A stretch of DNA of 64,000 nt from JBAXPV01 sp037132075 (GTDB lineage: Bacteria > Bacteroidota > Bacteroidia > Bacteroidales > CAIXZF01): contig JBAXPV010000019.1 of the NCBI GenBank assembly GCA_037132075.1, positions 17,394-81,393 of the forward strand. The letters are read 5' to 3'. The translations under genes were made by a program, and so were the position numbers. Position 1 is the stretch's first letter. Each line of letters begins with the position of its first letter. This document shows positions 53,147 to 63,500 of this stretch, one piece after another. The notes below the pieces were generated by a model that searched no databases, was not told the DNA's origin, and was given only the letters and a program-made list of their open reading frames with translations.

Positions 53147-54334
53147 TTAAAGATTATTGATCACAAGGGGCTCATCCCACAACTTGATAGAATCGGAGAA
53201 AGTCCCGACCTGTTCTTTGATGACCTTGAATTGCCCTGTATTTTCGCTATAAAGGAAGCTGATAAAGCGCACGCCGTGGTCATTACAGGCTTTTTGCAGG
53301 ATAGGATGATCCAGCAGGGCCGGGTCGCAGAAGCTGGGTGCTGCGAAGATGATCCCGTCAACTTTTCTGGATTTTATGAGTTTCAGCAATCGTACTTCCT
53401 TGGGGTTGTCGACATCATATACTGAGGAAGAGAAAGTACTTTGTTTTTGATAGGCCATACAAAGGTCATGCATGGGATCTTCAGAGGTAGTTTCAATATC
53501 GCCTTGAATCCAGCGGGCTCCCAGCAGAAAGTCGTCTTCAACAATGTAACAACCGGCCATCTCTATGGTCTTGATCAAACCAACAGGAGGTTGCTCACAA
53601 AAGGCACCCATCACCATAACAGATATCTTATCAACCTGCATGCCTCTGTCTTCCTGGATATGATGGATGACGGCTTCAAGAATTTCATTATGCTCCTCCA
53701 CCGGAATCACATAACCTGCACGTACAATGTGGTAAACATCTGCCGCAGTGAGCCTCCAGGGGAATTGCTGACGGATGTTATAGAGGCTGGTGAGAAGCTG
53801 GCGATTTTTGTTGAAGAGCTGAATAGAGTGCTTTAGTCGTTCTGGAGTAAGCACGACCTTGTTGATTTTAAAGATCTCATCCAGTACAAACTTCATCTCA
53901 TGCTGGTAAAAGTCTTCACTCACCGAAGCAGAGAAATTCTGGGGGTAATCCAGGTATTTGACAAACTTCCCTTTTTCCATCAGATGGAACATCCCTGACA
54001 GATTCCGGATCACATCACAGATAGAAGGGAAGATAAAACCGTCGAAACCATTGAAATGGCCATCCAGGGCTAATTCTACCATGCTCCGTGGCATGTGACA
54101 TATGTAAGACTGATAATAGGCATCTCCTTTGATGATCAGTTTCTTGTCGCCACCCCCCAAAATCCCAACGGATAAACCATTGGCGGCATGAACGATTTCC
54201 CTGGGGAAATAAATAGGCATAAAACCGACAAGTACACGAGTATCATCTTCTGCTTTCCAGGCTTTTGCTCTCGAGAAATTAAGATCGAAAGCGAATTCTT
54301 CACATTTATTGATAATAACATTAAGAGTATCCAA
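53147..54334 (-). CDS. bcrC: Benzoyl-CoA reductase subunit C
   Basis: A 395-residue subunit related to BcrC/BadD. Candidate iron-sulfur ligands are C79 (DAYYQSYICHMPRS), C106 (FPSICDVIRNLSGMF) and C336 (APSFCDPALL). The YLDYPQNF segment is also characteristic of the family. It partners BcrB. The start is a TTG at 54334: an in-frame stop lies five codons upstream and no ATG fits the N-terminus, so translation probably begins at a rare codon. It is the first gene of the 20-gene array. Confidence 0.9.
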   Translation of the reverse strand: MDTLNVIINKCEEFAFDLNFSRAKAWKAEDDTRVLVGFMPIYFPREIVHAANGLSVGILGGGDKKLIIKGDAYYQSYICHMPRSMVELALDGHFNGFDGFIFPSICDVIRNLSGMFHLMEKGKFVKYLDYPQNFSASVSEDFYQHEMKFVLDEIFKINKVVLTPERLKHSIQLFNKNRQLLTSLYNIRQQFPWRLTAADVYHIVRAGYVIPVEEHNEILEAVIHHIQEDRGMQVDKISVMVMGAFCEQPPVGLIKTIEMAGCYIVEDDFLLGARWIQGDIETTSEDPMHDLCMAYQKQSTFSSSVYDVDNPKEVRLLKLIKSRKVDGIIFAAPSFCDPALLDHPILQKACNDHGVRFISFLYSENTGQFKVIKEQVGTFSDSIKLWDEPLVINNL

Positions 54335-54440
54335 GGCGAATACGAATTAAATTGTTGATTAAGAAGAAATTAAGTAGGGTACTGCTATTCCATCTGTAAA
54401 GGCGGCATGAAATCTAAACAGTATTAATTCGGCTTAGTGG

Positions 54441-54460
54441 ATTCCAAATATATATGGAAT
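54441..54460. promoter_or_regulatory. Palindrome over the bcr promoter (candidate operator)
   Basis: ATTCCA (54441-54446) and TGGAAT (54455-54460) form a 20-bp near-palindrome that encloses the TATATTTG -7 element. A second, more spread inverted repeat (AATGATTTCCA at about 54503-54513 and TGGAATCATT at 54534-54543) uses the same half-site. A regulator binding these would directly block or shape bcrC transcription. Confidence 0.6.
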
Positions 54461-54474
54461 AATCTAGATGGCAA
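54445..54474 (-). promoter_or_regulatory. Promoter of the bcr operon
   Basis: On the minus strand, TTG (54474-54472), 19 nt, then TATATTTG (54452-54445) is a full match to the Bacteroidota promoter. Predicted start of transcription is near 54438, leaving a leader of about 100 nt before the TTG start of bcrC. Confidence 0.65.
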
Positions 54475-54568
54475 TATCCGTCAAAACAGTAATTAAGTAA
54501 TGAAATGATTTCCAATCTTATGAGAAAATAATCTGGAATCATTCTATGCAACTTAGTGCTTTTTAAGC

Positions 54569-56077
54569 TTATCTGGACAGCGTATTCATCTGATAAACGG
54601 CATAGGCATCATCTTTGAAAATCAATTTAACGGAAGTAATTCCTTCGTGGATTCCTCCGCGAAACCAGGGATATTCCTCCTGGTCGTCCCGTGTCAGGTC
54701 ATGGTCAAGGATGAGGTACTTAACATGGTATTTCGAAGCTAATAATTGAATGGCTTCTTCCTGGCCGAGTTTTTTAGGCTGGTCATCCTGGTAATACTCT
54801 AAAGCATGATAAGCCATGATGTTGTATTGACCGATGCCATTGAAAATGAATTTCCAGGGAGCGAAAATTCTGTCATTTGAAACAGGGATATGGCTAAGTA
54901 CAGCTTTATGAATTGCGGGTTCGTTGGTATTAGCTCTGAAAGTTCCGACAAAGCTCCTGCCCACAAAAAACAGATCGAGAGCCAGGATCAGGATGTAAAC
55001 GACTTTAAGGACAGAATGCCCTTTCTGCTTTATTTTCAGCATGGCTATAGCAATCACCATTGCCATGAAAGGGAGATAAAAAACCAGGTAACGCTCGGCG
55101 ATGTGACTTCCCAGTATATTTAGTGAGAGTATCAAAGCAATAAGATAGATAAACAAGTCACTATATTTTCTGCGCAACTCATTGAAAGCGACAACGATAC
55201 TTAAGAAGAAAAGGGCGGAAACCATCATCACGCGGTCGCTCCAGAAAAAACGCTGTTGTTCGTCGATCAGGTTAATTATTTTCAGCCGCAGGAAGGATCC
55301 AAGATTGCCTGGCAGGTATGATTCCCCCAGCTTCCTGGTTGGCCAGTTTTTCATCTGGTCCAGGAAGAGTTGAAAATGACCGGGTTGCCAGAGATCCAGG
55401 CAAAAAAGCGAAGAACTCAGCAAAGTAGTTACACTAAAATACAATAAGCCTTTCCACTGTCTTTTTATGAGCAGCAAAACAAAGCCGGCCACAGGGAAAA
55501 TGAGTCCGTTGGTGGTGACGAAAAAGGCAAGCCCGGTAAACACGCCGGCAAGCACTGCCTGCCACCAAAAAGATTTCTGTAGAAAAGCATGCAAATAAAA
55601 ATAGGCAGCAAATCCGCAACACATCACCAGTACTTCAGGCCGGAAGGTGAAGGCCTGTGCGATCATCTGCGGCATGAGCAGAATCATCAACGATGACAGC
55701 AGAAACATTTTCTCAGGACATTCATCCCTGAAAGTTATGAAATAGCGATAAAAAATCAGGAAAAATATACCACAAACGATTAGCACAAAGATTTTGAAGT
55801 TATAGATTGACCAGCCAAACAGCTTGACAATCAGCGCTCCAATATATATCATGAGTTTGTGATACATAAACATCTGCTGGTCGAAACCCAAAATGCCGGG
55901 AAGGGATTTCAGCCTGACAACCCCTTCCGTGGCCAGGTAAAAGCTCTGCTCGGCAAACCAATTCTCATCGATATGAATATAACGATGCCAGAGACTGGCT
56001 GCAAAAGCCATCAGGTAGACAACGAGCAATCCCAGCAGGAACTTTCGGTTAAGGATGAAGTCGTATGTTTTTTGCAT
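54569..56077 (-). CDS. GT39-like membrane glycosyltransferase
   Basis: A 502-residue protein with about ten membrane helices and an N-terminal loop RYIHIDENWFAEQSFYLATE, where the DE pair would be catalytic, as in dolichyl-phosphate-mannose or ArnT-like transferases. A C-terminal soluble part (KYHVKYLILDHDLTRDDQEE) follows. It would transfer a sugar from a lipid-linked donor to an extracytoplasmic acceptor. It ends upstream of the bcr promoter region and shares direction, but the gap of 234 bases and the promoter suggest a separate transcript. Confidence 0.8.
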   Translation of the reverse strand: MQKTYDFILNRKFLLGLLVVYLMAFAASLWHRYIHIDENWFAEQSFYLATEGVVRLKSLPGILGFDQQMFMYHKLMIYIGALIVKLFGWSIYNFKIFVLIVCGIFFLIFYRYFITFRDECPEKMFLLSSLMILLMPQMIAQAFTFRPEVLVMCCGFAAYFYLHAFLQKSFWWQAVLAGVFTGLAFFVTTNGLIFPVAGFVLLLIKRQWKGLLYFSVTTLLSSSLFCLDLWQPGHFQLFLDQMKNWPTRKLGESYLPGNLGSFLRLKIINLIDEQQRFFWSDRVMMVSALFFLSIVVAFNELRRKYSDLFIYLIALILSLNILGSHIAERYLVFYLPFMAMVIAIAMLKIKQKGHSVLKVVYILILALDLFFVGRSFVGTFRANTNEPAIHKAVLSHIPVSNDRIFAPWKFIFNGIGQYNIMAYHALEYYQDDQPKKLGQEEAIQLLASKYHVKYLILDHDLTRDDQEEYPWFRGGIHEGITSVKLIFKDDAYAVYQMNTLSR

Positions 56078-56128
56078 TGGCTAAAATTACATTTTTCACC
56101 TGATCGGGGAATGCAATTCCAATTCAAT

Positions 56129-57361
56129 TTATCTGATCACGATCCTACGCACAATTCCGGCATTAGTAGTTTGACATTTTAATAGATAGATTCCAGGTTT
56201 TAGCGTTGAAACATCCAGGCGGTTGTAATCCAGACTATTTACTTTGATGCTGATGATGATCCTGCCTGCAAGGTCAAGAACGTTAATCTGTGACATTGTG
56301 GCCGCAGTTTTAATATCAATATAATCGCTGGCAGGATTGGGACTCAGGCTGATTTCCCGGGAAATTACGATGCTGGATGTCCCAGTGTTGTTATAATTAA
56401 AGGATGCAGAAGTACTCGAACATCCGGCTAAGGTGGTAATCTGAACTGTGTAGTTTCCATATTGTGCGGGAACAAGGGTTTGATTGGTAGCTCCACTAAG
56501 AATATTCCCGTTAAAATACCATTGATAAGTAAATGTTCCCGTAGCATTACAGTTCAGGTGACCAGAGCTATAGTTAATTGTTGGAGTGAGGGGTGGTGTA
56601 TTGGTAAAAGGTACGTTTCCGGAAGGAAAGCCATTAAATAAGATGCCATCATTCCCTAAGCCGCTAAGGTCATGCATCACATTGCCCGGACCTTCATTAA
56701 AGCGCCAATACCCAACCAGGTTGGTCTGAACAACGGAAGTGTCAATATGCATATGCATATGGGCTTGCAATTCCGCCGCACCAAGTACCCTGTGCCATAC
56801 CCTTACTTCGTCAATAAGGCCATTCCAGTAGCGTGTACCGTGAGCGGTATCGCAAAACTCGCCGATTCGCATTGGGAACCCTGCAGAAGTGAGGATCGTT
56901 CCTGTGAAACTAAGCGAATCGACCAGAATGCCATTGATGTATGATTTGACTTTTTCTCCGTCGAAAGTCCCTGCTACATGATACCAGGTGTTTAGCGTCA
57001 TGGACCCTAATGGGCTGATTACCTCTTGCCAGCTAGCAGCCGTATTGTTGGGGTTCCATCCCCCGATGATAAAGGAAAGTTCACCAGTTCCTCCTGCCCT
57101 TAATGCAAAACCAAATTCGCCTGCGCTCCATCCATCTTTACTCACAATAGATCCTGACCAACTGCTCGTTGCCCATTGTGCTGCATTTATCCATGCTTCC
57201 ACAGTCAGATGGTCGGTAATATCCAAAGAAGTGGTATTGTATATTGCAATATTTGTAGAAATCCCATTAAAATTCATTGACCAGGGATTCGACGAACAGG
57301 GTTGTGCCGACAATCTTGTCATGCAAATGCCTAACAAACAGATTAGTACAATTTTTTTCAT
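56129..57361 (-). CDS. Secreted LamG-domain protein with T9SS sorting domain
   Basis: A 410-residue protein with a signal peptide (KKIVLICLLGICMTRLSAQ). A concanavalin-like LamG/laminin-G domain follows (about 30-220: SMNFNGISTNIAIYNTTSL, YHVAGTFDGEKVKSYINGIL, WNGLIDEVRVWHRVL), then an Ig-like segment and a C-terminal type IX sorting domain (SLSPNPASDYIDI, GIYLLKC). It is exported and attached to the cell surface or released. ATG 57361 is preferred over the longer frame because it gives a clean signal peptide. Ligand unknown. Confidence 0.85.
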   Translation of the reverse strand: MKKIVLICLLGICMTRLSAQPCSSNPWSMNFNGISTNIAIYNTTSLDITDHLTVEAWINAAQWATSSWSGSIVSKDGWSAGEFGFALRAGGTGELSFIIGGWNPNNTAASWQEVISPLGSMTLNTWYHVAGTFDGEKVKSYINGILVDSLSFTGTILTSAGFPMRIGEFCDTAHGTRYWNGLIDEVRVWHRVLGAAELQAHMHMHIDTSVVQTNLVGYWRFNEGPGNVMHDLSGLGNDGILFNGFPSGNVPFTNTPPLTPTINYSSGHLNCNATGTFTYQWYFNGNILSGATNQTLVPAQYGNYTVQITTLAGCSSTSASFNYNNTGTSSIVISREISLSPNPASDYIDIKTAATMSQINVLDLAGRIIISIKVNSLDYNRLDVSTLKPGIYLLKCQTTNAGIVRRIVIR

Positions 57362-57461
57362 AAGTGTGCCTCTCATTATTGGTTTATAATAAACAATGAT
57401 GCCATGAAAGTATGAAATAAAATATTCTGGCTTTGGCTTTGATGAATACAATTTTATGAAA

Positions 57462-58961
57462 TCAATGCATTTTGACCCAAAAATCGTCAATATAAACCTT
57501 GTTTTTGGAGGGGTTCAGAAAATAGACTTTTAGTTCATCGCCGCGCCAGACCTCAGTTGGTACAGTGACGACATATGTGATAGTGGTCCATTTGTTACAA
57601 GCCGTTGAAAGACATTTTAAAGGAATTCCTTGCCAGTATTCCTTTGTATCTTTTCCACTGATTGAAATGACGAGCTTCACTTCCGGATCAACAGTTCTTT
57701 GAAAAATCATCGCTTCGACTTTAATGTCGTGTTTTGCCGCATCCGGGATCTGAGACAAAGGCTTCTTTAAAGCAATGCTGTAAGTATTTCCGTCGCCTGT
57801 TTTTGAAGAATATCTTCTTGAAAAGGCCATATCGGTCACGAGACTTTGTCCTGGATCCCAGGATTCGGTCTGTGACTCACAAAATGTAAAGAAGTTAACA
57901 GGCCAAGCGTCCAAGTCCCTGTCATGAAAGGCTTCCGGGTGAAATTGCCATAAGGCTTCAGACAGCTTGTGTGCGACAATCCTGCGTCCCATTTCTGAAT
58001 AATGTTCTGAAGGCCAGTGCCGGTCAATGAAACATGGATCGGGGACTGATTCCAAATTATCCACAACAACAACACCTAAACGTGTATAGCGCTTATAAAG
58101 AAGGTCACGATTCTGTTTCATCAGGAATGGAAGGTCTTTCCCGGCTAATTTCTGAGCCAATTCCACATTTTCAGGCAAAATGTTAAATATGAGATTCCAT
58201 CCGCTTTTTTTGGCCATGCGAACGATCTGATCAAAGTCGCGGATCCTTGGGTTGCTTATGGTGTCGATCTGAAAAGCGTAAAATCGTATAAATTGTTTGG
58301 TCAGCTGTGTTCCAGCAGTATCATGGATTTGTGATGATCCGGCGACCTGGCTTTTTTCAATATGCATCAGCCACTCGGCTGTTGTAGCGAATTTTACCGG
58401 ATAAGGGAATTTTAATGGTTTCTGCGAGAATTCTCTTTCAATGAGCTGCTCACGTTCTTTATTTGTCAGATGGTCGTATCCTTTAAATGACAACAGACTA
58501 CGGTTCAGCAGCGGAGGAAAAGGTTCCAGGAGGACGAGGCTTTTGCAAATTGGCGTTTCAAGGGTCGACTGCATCCAAGGCATGCTGAAAGAACGAAGAT
58601 TCATGGTAATCACGATCGTTTTCACAGGCAACTTTTCAGGGATGTTTTCCATAAAAGTCTTGTAAACAGCGGCATGCCAGGCACCATGACTTACAGATCG
58701 GATGTTGAGGCCAAGAAAATAATCGCCGGTCATTTCACTGATAGAACGCTTGTCGGCATCATCCTCTCTAAATGTGATGTTAGATGACTCCCCGAAATAA
58801 AGAATGTCTGCACTATCCTGAACACGCTGAAGATCAGCCAGGATCTCGCTGTGTTTCCTGAGGTCATCGTTCCAGAAAGTGGCCCGGTAGAGATAATTTA
58901 AAAGCAGCAGGATCGCACCCACAACAAATAATTTACCGATAAAAACAGCAAGCCGGTCCAT
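57462..58961 (-). CDS. SGNH-like membrane-anchored protein, putative acyltransferase partner
   Basis: A 499-residue protein with one N-terminal membrane helix. The extracytoplasmic part holds ILYFGESSNITFREDD, resembling an SGNH nucleophile region, and a later DRHWPSEHYSEMGRRIVAHK with a possible catalytic D-x-x-H pair. Its start is 3 bases from the stop of an MBOAT gene, a common pairing in alginate-type O-acetylation systems, so it probably transfers acyl groups onto a surface glycan. The C-terminal 130 residues form a beta-rich extension. Confidence 0.72.
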   Translation of the reverse strand: MDRLAVFIGKLFVVGAILLLLNYLYRATFWNDDLRKHSEILADLQRVQDSADILYFGESSNITFREDDADKRSISEMTGDYFLGLNIRSVSHGAWHAAVYKTFMENIPEKLPVKTIVITMNLRSFSMPWMQSTLETPICKSLVLLEPFPPLLNRSLLSFKGYDHLTNKEREQLIEREFSQKPLKFPYPVKFATTAEWLMHIEKSQVAGSSQIHDTAGTQLTKQFIRFYAFQIDTISNPRIRDFDQIVRMAKKSGWNLIFNILPENVELAQKLAGKDLPFLMKQNRDLLYKRYTRLGVVVVDNLESVPDPCFIDRHWPSEHYSEMGRRIVAHKLSEALWQFHPEAFHDRDLDAWPVNFFTFCESQTESWDPGQSLVTDMAFSRRYSSKTGDGNTYSIALKKPLSQIPDAAKHDIKVEAMIFQRTVDPEVKLVISISGKDTKEYWQGIPLKCLSTACNKWTTITYVVTVPTEVWRGDELKVYFLNPSKNKVYIDDFWVKMH

Positions 58962-58964
58962 AGG

Positions 58965-60413
58965 TCAAAACTGAAAATAGATGAATGGATACATTTCAAC
59001 ACCCGCCAAGACCAAAATCGAGAAGATCATAAAAGTATAGATACTCCAGCGGATCAAGGATTTTTGTCGTGCACACCAGGTGTCGAACCTGCCATTAAAT
59101 AAAAGGAAATCAGAGAGCAGAAAGATTGCCAGAACTACTAAAACTTTGGTTGACAAGTGAAAATCATCATGCGTGGAGAAATTCCTGAAAATGGATCGAA
59201 AAATCTCCTGTACTGTTGCAAAGCCCGGACTTCGGAAGAAAACCCAGGCAATCGTGATCAACACAAAAGTCTTAAGACTTAAGAGAATATGTAAAAAGCC
59301 AAAATTCTTTTTGTGTTGTTTGACTTTAAAGGTCCGGTTAAACCAGGTTTCTGCAAGGAAGAATGAAGCCAGCAGAAGTCCCCAGCAAACAAAGGTCCAG
59401 TTGGCGCCATGCCACAAGCCACTCAGGAAAAAAGTGATAGTCATGGCCAAAAAAAAGATCAGCCTGTCAGTTTTCATTCCTGCATATTTATCCTTTTTGA
59501 GTTTTCCCGAGATTGCATAAGCCAGGGGGAGAAAGATATAATCCCTGAACCAGGTCGAGAGGCTGATATGCCATCGACGCCAGAATTCACCGATATTCCT
59601 GGAGAGATATGGGGTCTGAAAGTTATCCATCAGGCGGAATCCCATCGCCAGGGCGCAGCCGCAGGCAATGGTCGAATATCCGTAAAAGTCGCTGTAAATC
59701 TGAAAAGAGTAAAGAAAAAGTCCGCTGATGATACTGGCACTACTGTAGGCGGCAGGATTCTTATAAATCTGGTCAACCAAAGGGGCCAGGTTATCCGCAA
59801 TCACCATTTTGATGAACAAGCCAAATAAGATCAGGCGCAGGCCATTGACTAGATTTTCATATTCAGCTTTGTGTTTTTCTCTGAATTGTACCAGTAGATT
59901 TTGTGGTCTCTCTATCGGCCCTGCCACCAGCTGCGGATAAAACATCACATAAAGCGAATAGATCCCAAAATGACGTTCGGCTTTTTGATGTCCCCTATAA
60001 ACTTCTATTACATAGCTTAAACTCTGAAAAGTATGAAAAGAAAGCCCAATGGGAAGGATAATTGACGCATGAGGAATTGCATACCCTGCTTTGAATAAGC
60101 CGCCTACAAAACTGGCATTGTCGAGAAAAAAGTTAAAATATTTAAGGACAAATAGAACAAGACAAGTAGATATAATACTGATAATGAGCAGATTGTGCCG
60201 AGCTCGACCTTTGTGCTTTTCAATATAAATTGCTGCTGTATAGTCGATCAGGATTGTAATAAAAAGAATGAGGATATAAACAGGTATGAAATACATATAA
60301 AATACACAACTCGCCGCCAAAAGCAACATCCATCGAAATGCATGTGGTAACAGATAATAAAGGATAGTAACGAGTGGAAAGAAGACCAGAAAGGCAATAG
60401 AATTGAATAGCAT
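58965..60413 (-). CDS. MBOAT-family membrane O-acyltransferase (AlgI-like)
   Basis: A 482-residue polytopic protein with MLFNSIAFLVFFPLVTILYY at the N-terminus and the MBOAT core FYPQLVAGPIERPQNLLVQF, GEFWRRWHISLSTWFRDYIF and LSGLWHGANWTFVCWGLL with the catalytic His. It moves acyl groups across the inner membrane to a surface polymer, probably with the SGNH-like partner just downstream. ATG 60413 is used in place of an upstream frame with no homology. Confidence 0.92.
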   Translation of the reverse strand: MLFNSIAFLVFFPLVTILYYLLPHAFRWMLLLAASCVFYMYFIPVYILILFITILIDYTAAIYIEKHKGRARHNLLIISIISTCLVLFVLKYFNFFLDNASFVGGLFKAGYAIPHASIILPIGLSFHTFQSLSYVIEVYRGHQKAERHFGIYSLYVMFYPQLVAGPIERPQNLLVQFREKHKAEYENLVNGLRLILFGLFIKMVIADNLAPLVDQIYKNPAAYSSASIISGLFLYSFQIYSDFYGYSTIACGCALAMGFRLMDNFQTPYLSRNIGEFWRRWHISLSTWFRDYIFLPLAYAISGKLKKDKYAGMKTDRLIFFLAMTITFFLSGLWHGANWTFVCWGLLLASFFLAETWFNRTFKVKQHKKNFGFLHILLSLKTFVLITIAWVFFRSPGFATVQEIFRSIFRNFSTHDDFHLSTKVLVVLAIFLLSDFLLFNGRFDTWCARQKSLIRWSIYTFMIFSILVLAGVEMYPFIYFQF

Positions 60414-60563
60414 TCTTTCGGAAGTTGTTATGATGCAAGCAAAGATCGCATAATTTATATACAACTCAGCCCAACAAGATCACGGGTCCATCCAAGAAAT
60501 TTTTAATTGTTAGTAAATTAAACATGATATTTGTTTTCTTTTTCGATTATTGAAAACATAAAA

Positions 60564-63500
60564 ATGAGAATAAAATTTGCCCCCCCGTTAATTTTAGTGC
60601 TCTGCTTTCTTTTCTATTTTTCAAATCCAGCTCAAGCGGCCTATCTTAAAAATGTGGCTGTAAAAGTCACCCAGCCTAATGGTAAAGAATTGTCTTTGTT
60701 TGTTACAGGGGACGAATATTACCAGCGTTTACATGACGCGCAGGATTACACGATACTTAAGAATTCAGAAGGATGGTATGTCTATGCAACGCTTCAGGAT
60801 GGGATTATAGTTCCGGGAGACATGATCATCGGGCAAGGTGATCCCAAAGACATGGGTGTGAAGCCAGGACTTAAGATCTCACCGGAGAAATGGAAACAGC
60901 TTAGGGATGAATTCTGGAAAAATACCCCCCAGGCAAAAATCTCAGACGTTCCTTTAAACCTCAATACTGGTACGGTGAACAACCTTGTTGTTTTTATCCG
61001 TTTTTCAGATCAGACCGCGTTTGGGGAGAATTTCAATTATTATGACAGTATCTTTAATTACAATGTTGCCGGGGTTAATTCCATGTACAATTATTTCAAG
61101 GAGGTTTCGTACAACAACATGACTGTAACGTCTACATTTTATCCATCACCCTCAGGATCATTGGTTTTGTCGTATCAGGATTTGCTGCATGCAAGAAGTT
61201 ATTTTATGCCTTATGATGTCAATACGAATACCAACGGTTATCAAAATGATTCAGAACGTACGACCAGGGAACATAATCTTTTAAGGGCTGCTGTTACGTA
61301 TATTGCAAGCCAGGTTCCTGTAGGTTTAAACTTAGATTTTAATGGTGACGGGCTTATCGACAATGTTTGTTTTATTGTTCGTGGCGGGACAACGGCATGG
61401 TCGACACTTTTGTGGCCACACCGATGGTCGGTATATACCACTCCTGCAGTCTATGTGAATGGGAAACAGCTGTACGACTTTAACTTACAGCTTGAAGATT
61501 TTTTACCGGGTTCAGGGGTTGGCGTTTTGGCCCATGAGATGTTTCACACGTTTGGGGCGCCCGATCTTTATCATTATGTTAGTAATGGGATCTCACCTGT
61601 GGGGTATTGGGATATTATGGAAAATAATTTCAACCCGCCTCAACATATGTCGGCATTTATGAAGTTTAAATATGGGGGATGGATTGCTTCGGTTCCTGCC
61701 ATCACTTTACCGGGTACGTACACTCTCAATCCACTTACCTCTTCCACAAATAATTGTTATAAGATAGCAAGTGCAGCATCAAGCACTGAGTACTTTATGC
61801 TGGAATACCGTAAGAAATCAGGGATATTTGAGAACTCATTGCCGGGCTCAGGGCTGATTATCTATCGGATCAATACCCTTGCAGGAAGTGGAAATGCAGG
61901 TGGTCCCCCCGATGAGGTCTACGTATACAGACCCGGAGGAACGACCAGTGCAAACGGTACGAATTCCAATGCGTTTTTTAATAGTACAGTGGGTCGGGTC
62001 ACTTTCAATGATGCAAGCAATCCACGCGATTTCCTGTCGAATAATGCCAATGCCGGGATTAATATTTATAATATAGGTACTGCCGGAAGTACCATTTCTT
62101 TCCAGGTAGGTTTTAGCCCGATTGCCAGTTTCTCGGCAAGTGCATTAGTGAGCTGTATTTCCCAAACGATTACTCTAACTGATAATTCCTCCGGGACGAT
62201 TACCGGACGATCCTGGACATTTGCTCCAAATAATGTGGTTTACGTTGGCGGTACTAATGCCAATTCGCAGAATCCCCAGGTCCAGTTTACTTCAGCAGGA
62301 ACCTATACAGTTTCTCTTACCATCACCAGTGCGAGTGGTAACAATACCATGACTAAAAGCAATTATATAACAATCAGCAGCCCTACGGCAACTCCCTTCA
62401 ATGAAAATTTTGAAAGCGGATCTTTTAGTACAAACGCATGGACTTTAAATAACATTGATGGGGATACCACATGGTCTTTTAAAACCGGAAATTTAGGGAA
62501 CGGAAGTAATTCCAAGAGTATTTGGATTGAATTCTATTATTACAGCAACATAGGACAAATTGATGAACTGGTTTCTCCGCCAATAACACTTCCTGCGACG
62601 GGAACCGCTAAACTCAAATTTAAAGTGGCTTATCGTCCATACAGTGCCATATATCATGACAGCCTGAAAGTTGCGATATATACGAGTTGCGGGGCTACAT
62701 TAGCTGCCATCCCCTACAAGAAAGGAGATGGCACTCTGGCCACAGGAGCTATTTTAGGAAGTCCCTTCATACCATCAGCGGCCTCCGACTGGAGAGCTGA
62801 CTCAATCGATCTATCTTCTTATATGGGTCAGGATGTTGTTGTAAAATTCATTGCCGTTAATGGCTATGGCAATAATTTATATCTGGATGATGTTAATCTT
62901 GTGTCTGTTAGCACAAGTGTCGTTTCAAACTTTACAGCCAATACAACAAGTATCTGTCAAAACGGATCCGTTAGTTTTACAGATCAATCTACAGGGACCC
63001 CGACTTCCTGGGCCTGGACATTTGGAGATGGAGGCACTTCGACTTTGCAAAACCCGACTCATCAGTATCTTACCAGTGGCATAAAGACTGTAAGCCTTAC
63101 CGTTACTAACAGTGGAGGCAGCAATACCATGACAAAAACGAATTATATTGTTGTCAATCCGAATTTGCCTGTCAGTGTAAGTATTGCCGCCAGCGCAAAT
63201 CCCGTCTGCTCAGGAACTTCAGTTACTTATACGGCCACGCCTGTCAATGCAGGCTCATCGCCGATTTATCAGTGGTATTTAGGCGCAACACCGGTCGGCA
63301 GCAACAGCACAACATACAGCTATTCACCGTCGAATGGCGATCAGTTACATGTGGTTTTGACTTCAAATGCAGTTTGCCCAACAGATAATCCAGCCACATC
63401 GAACACCCTAACGATGACGGTAAATTCCAATTTGCCTGTCAGTGTAGGTATTGCAGCGAGTGCAAATCCCGTCTGTTCAGGAAATTCGGTAACATATACT

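Noticed and set aside
41333..54334. A 2-hydroxyglutarate or amino acid fermentation cluster (HgdABC-like)
   Set aside because: The presence of BamA/Oah, Had and Dch together with the BcrA insertion and BcrD variant motif is specific for benzoyl-CoA degradation.
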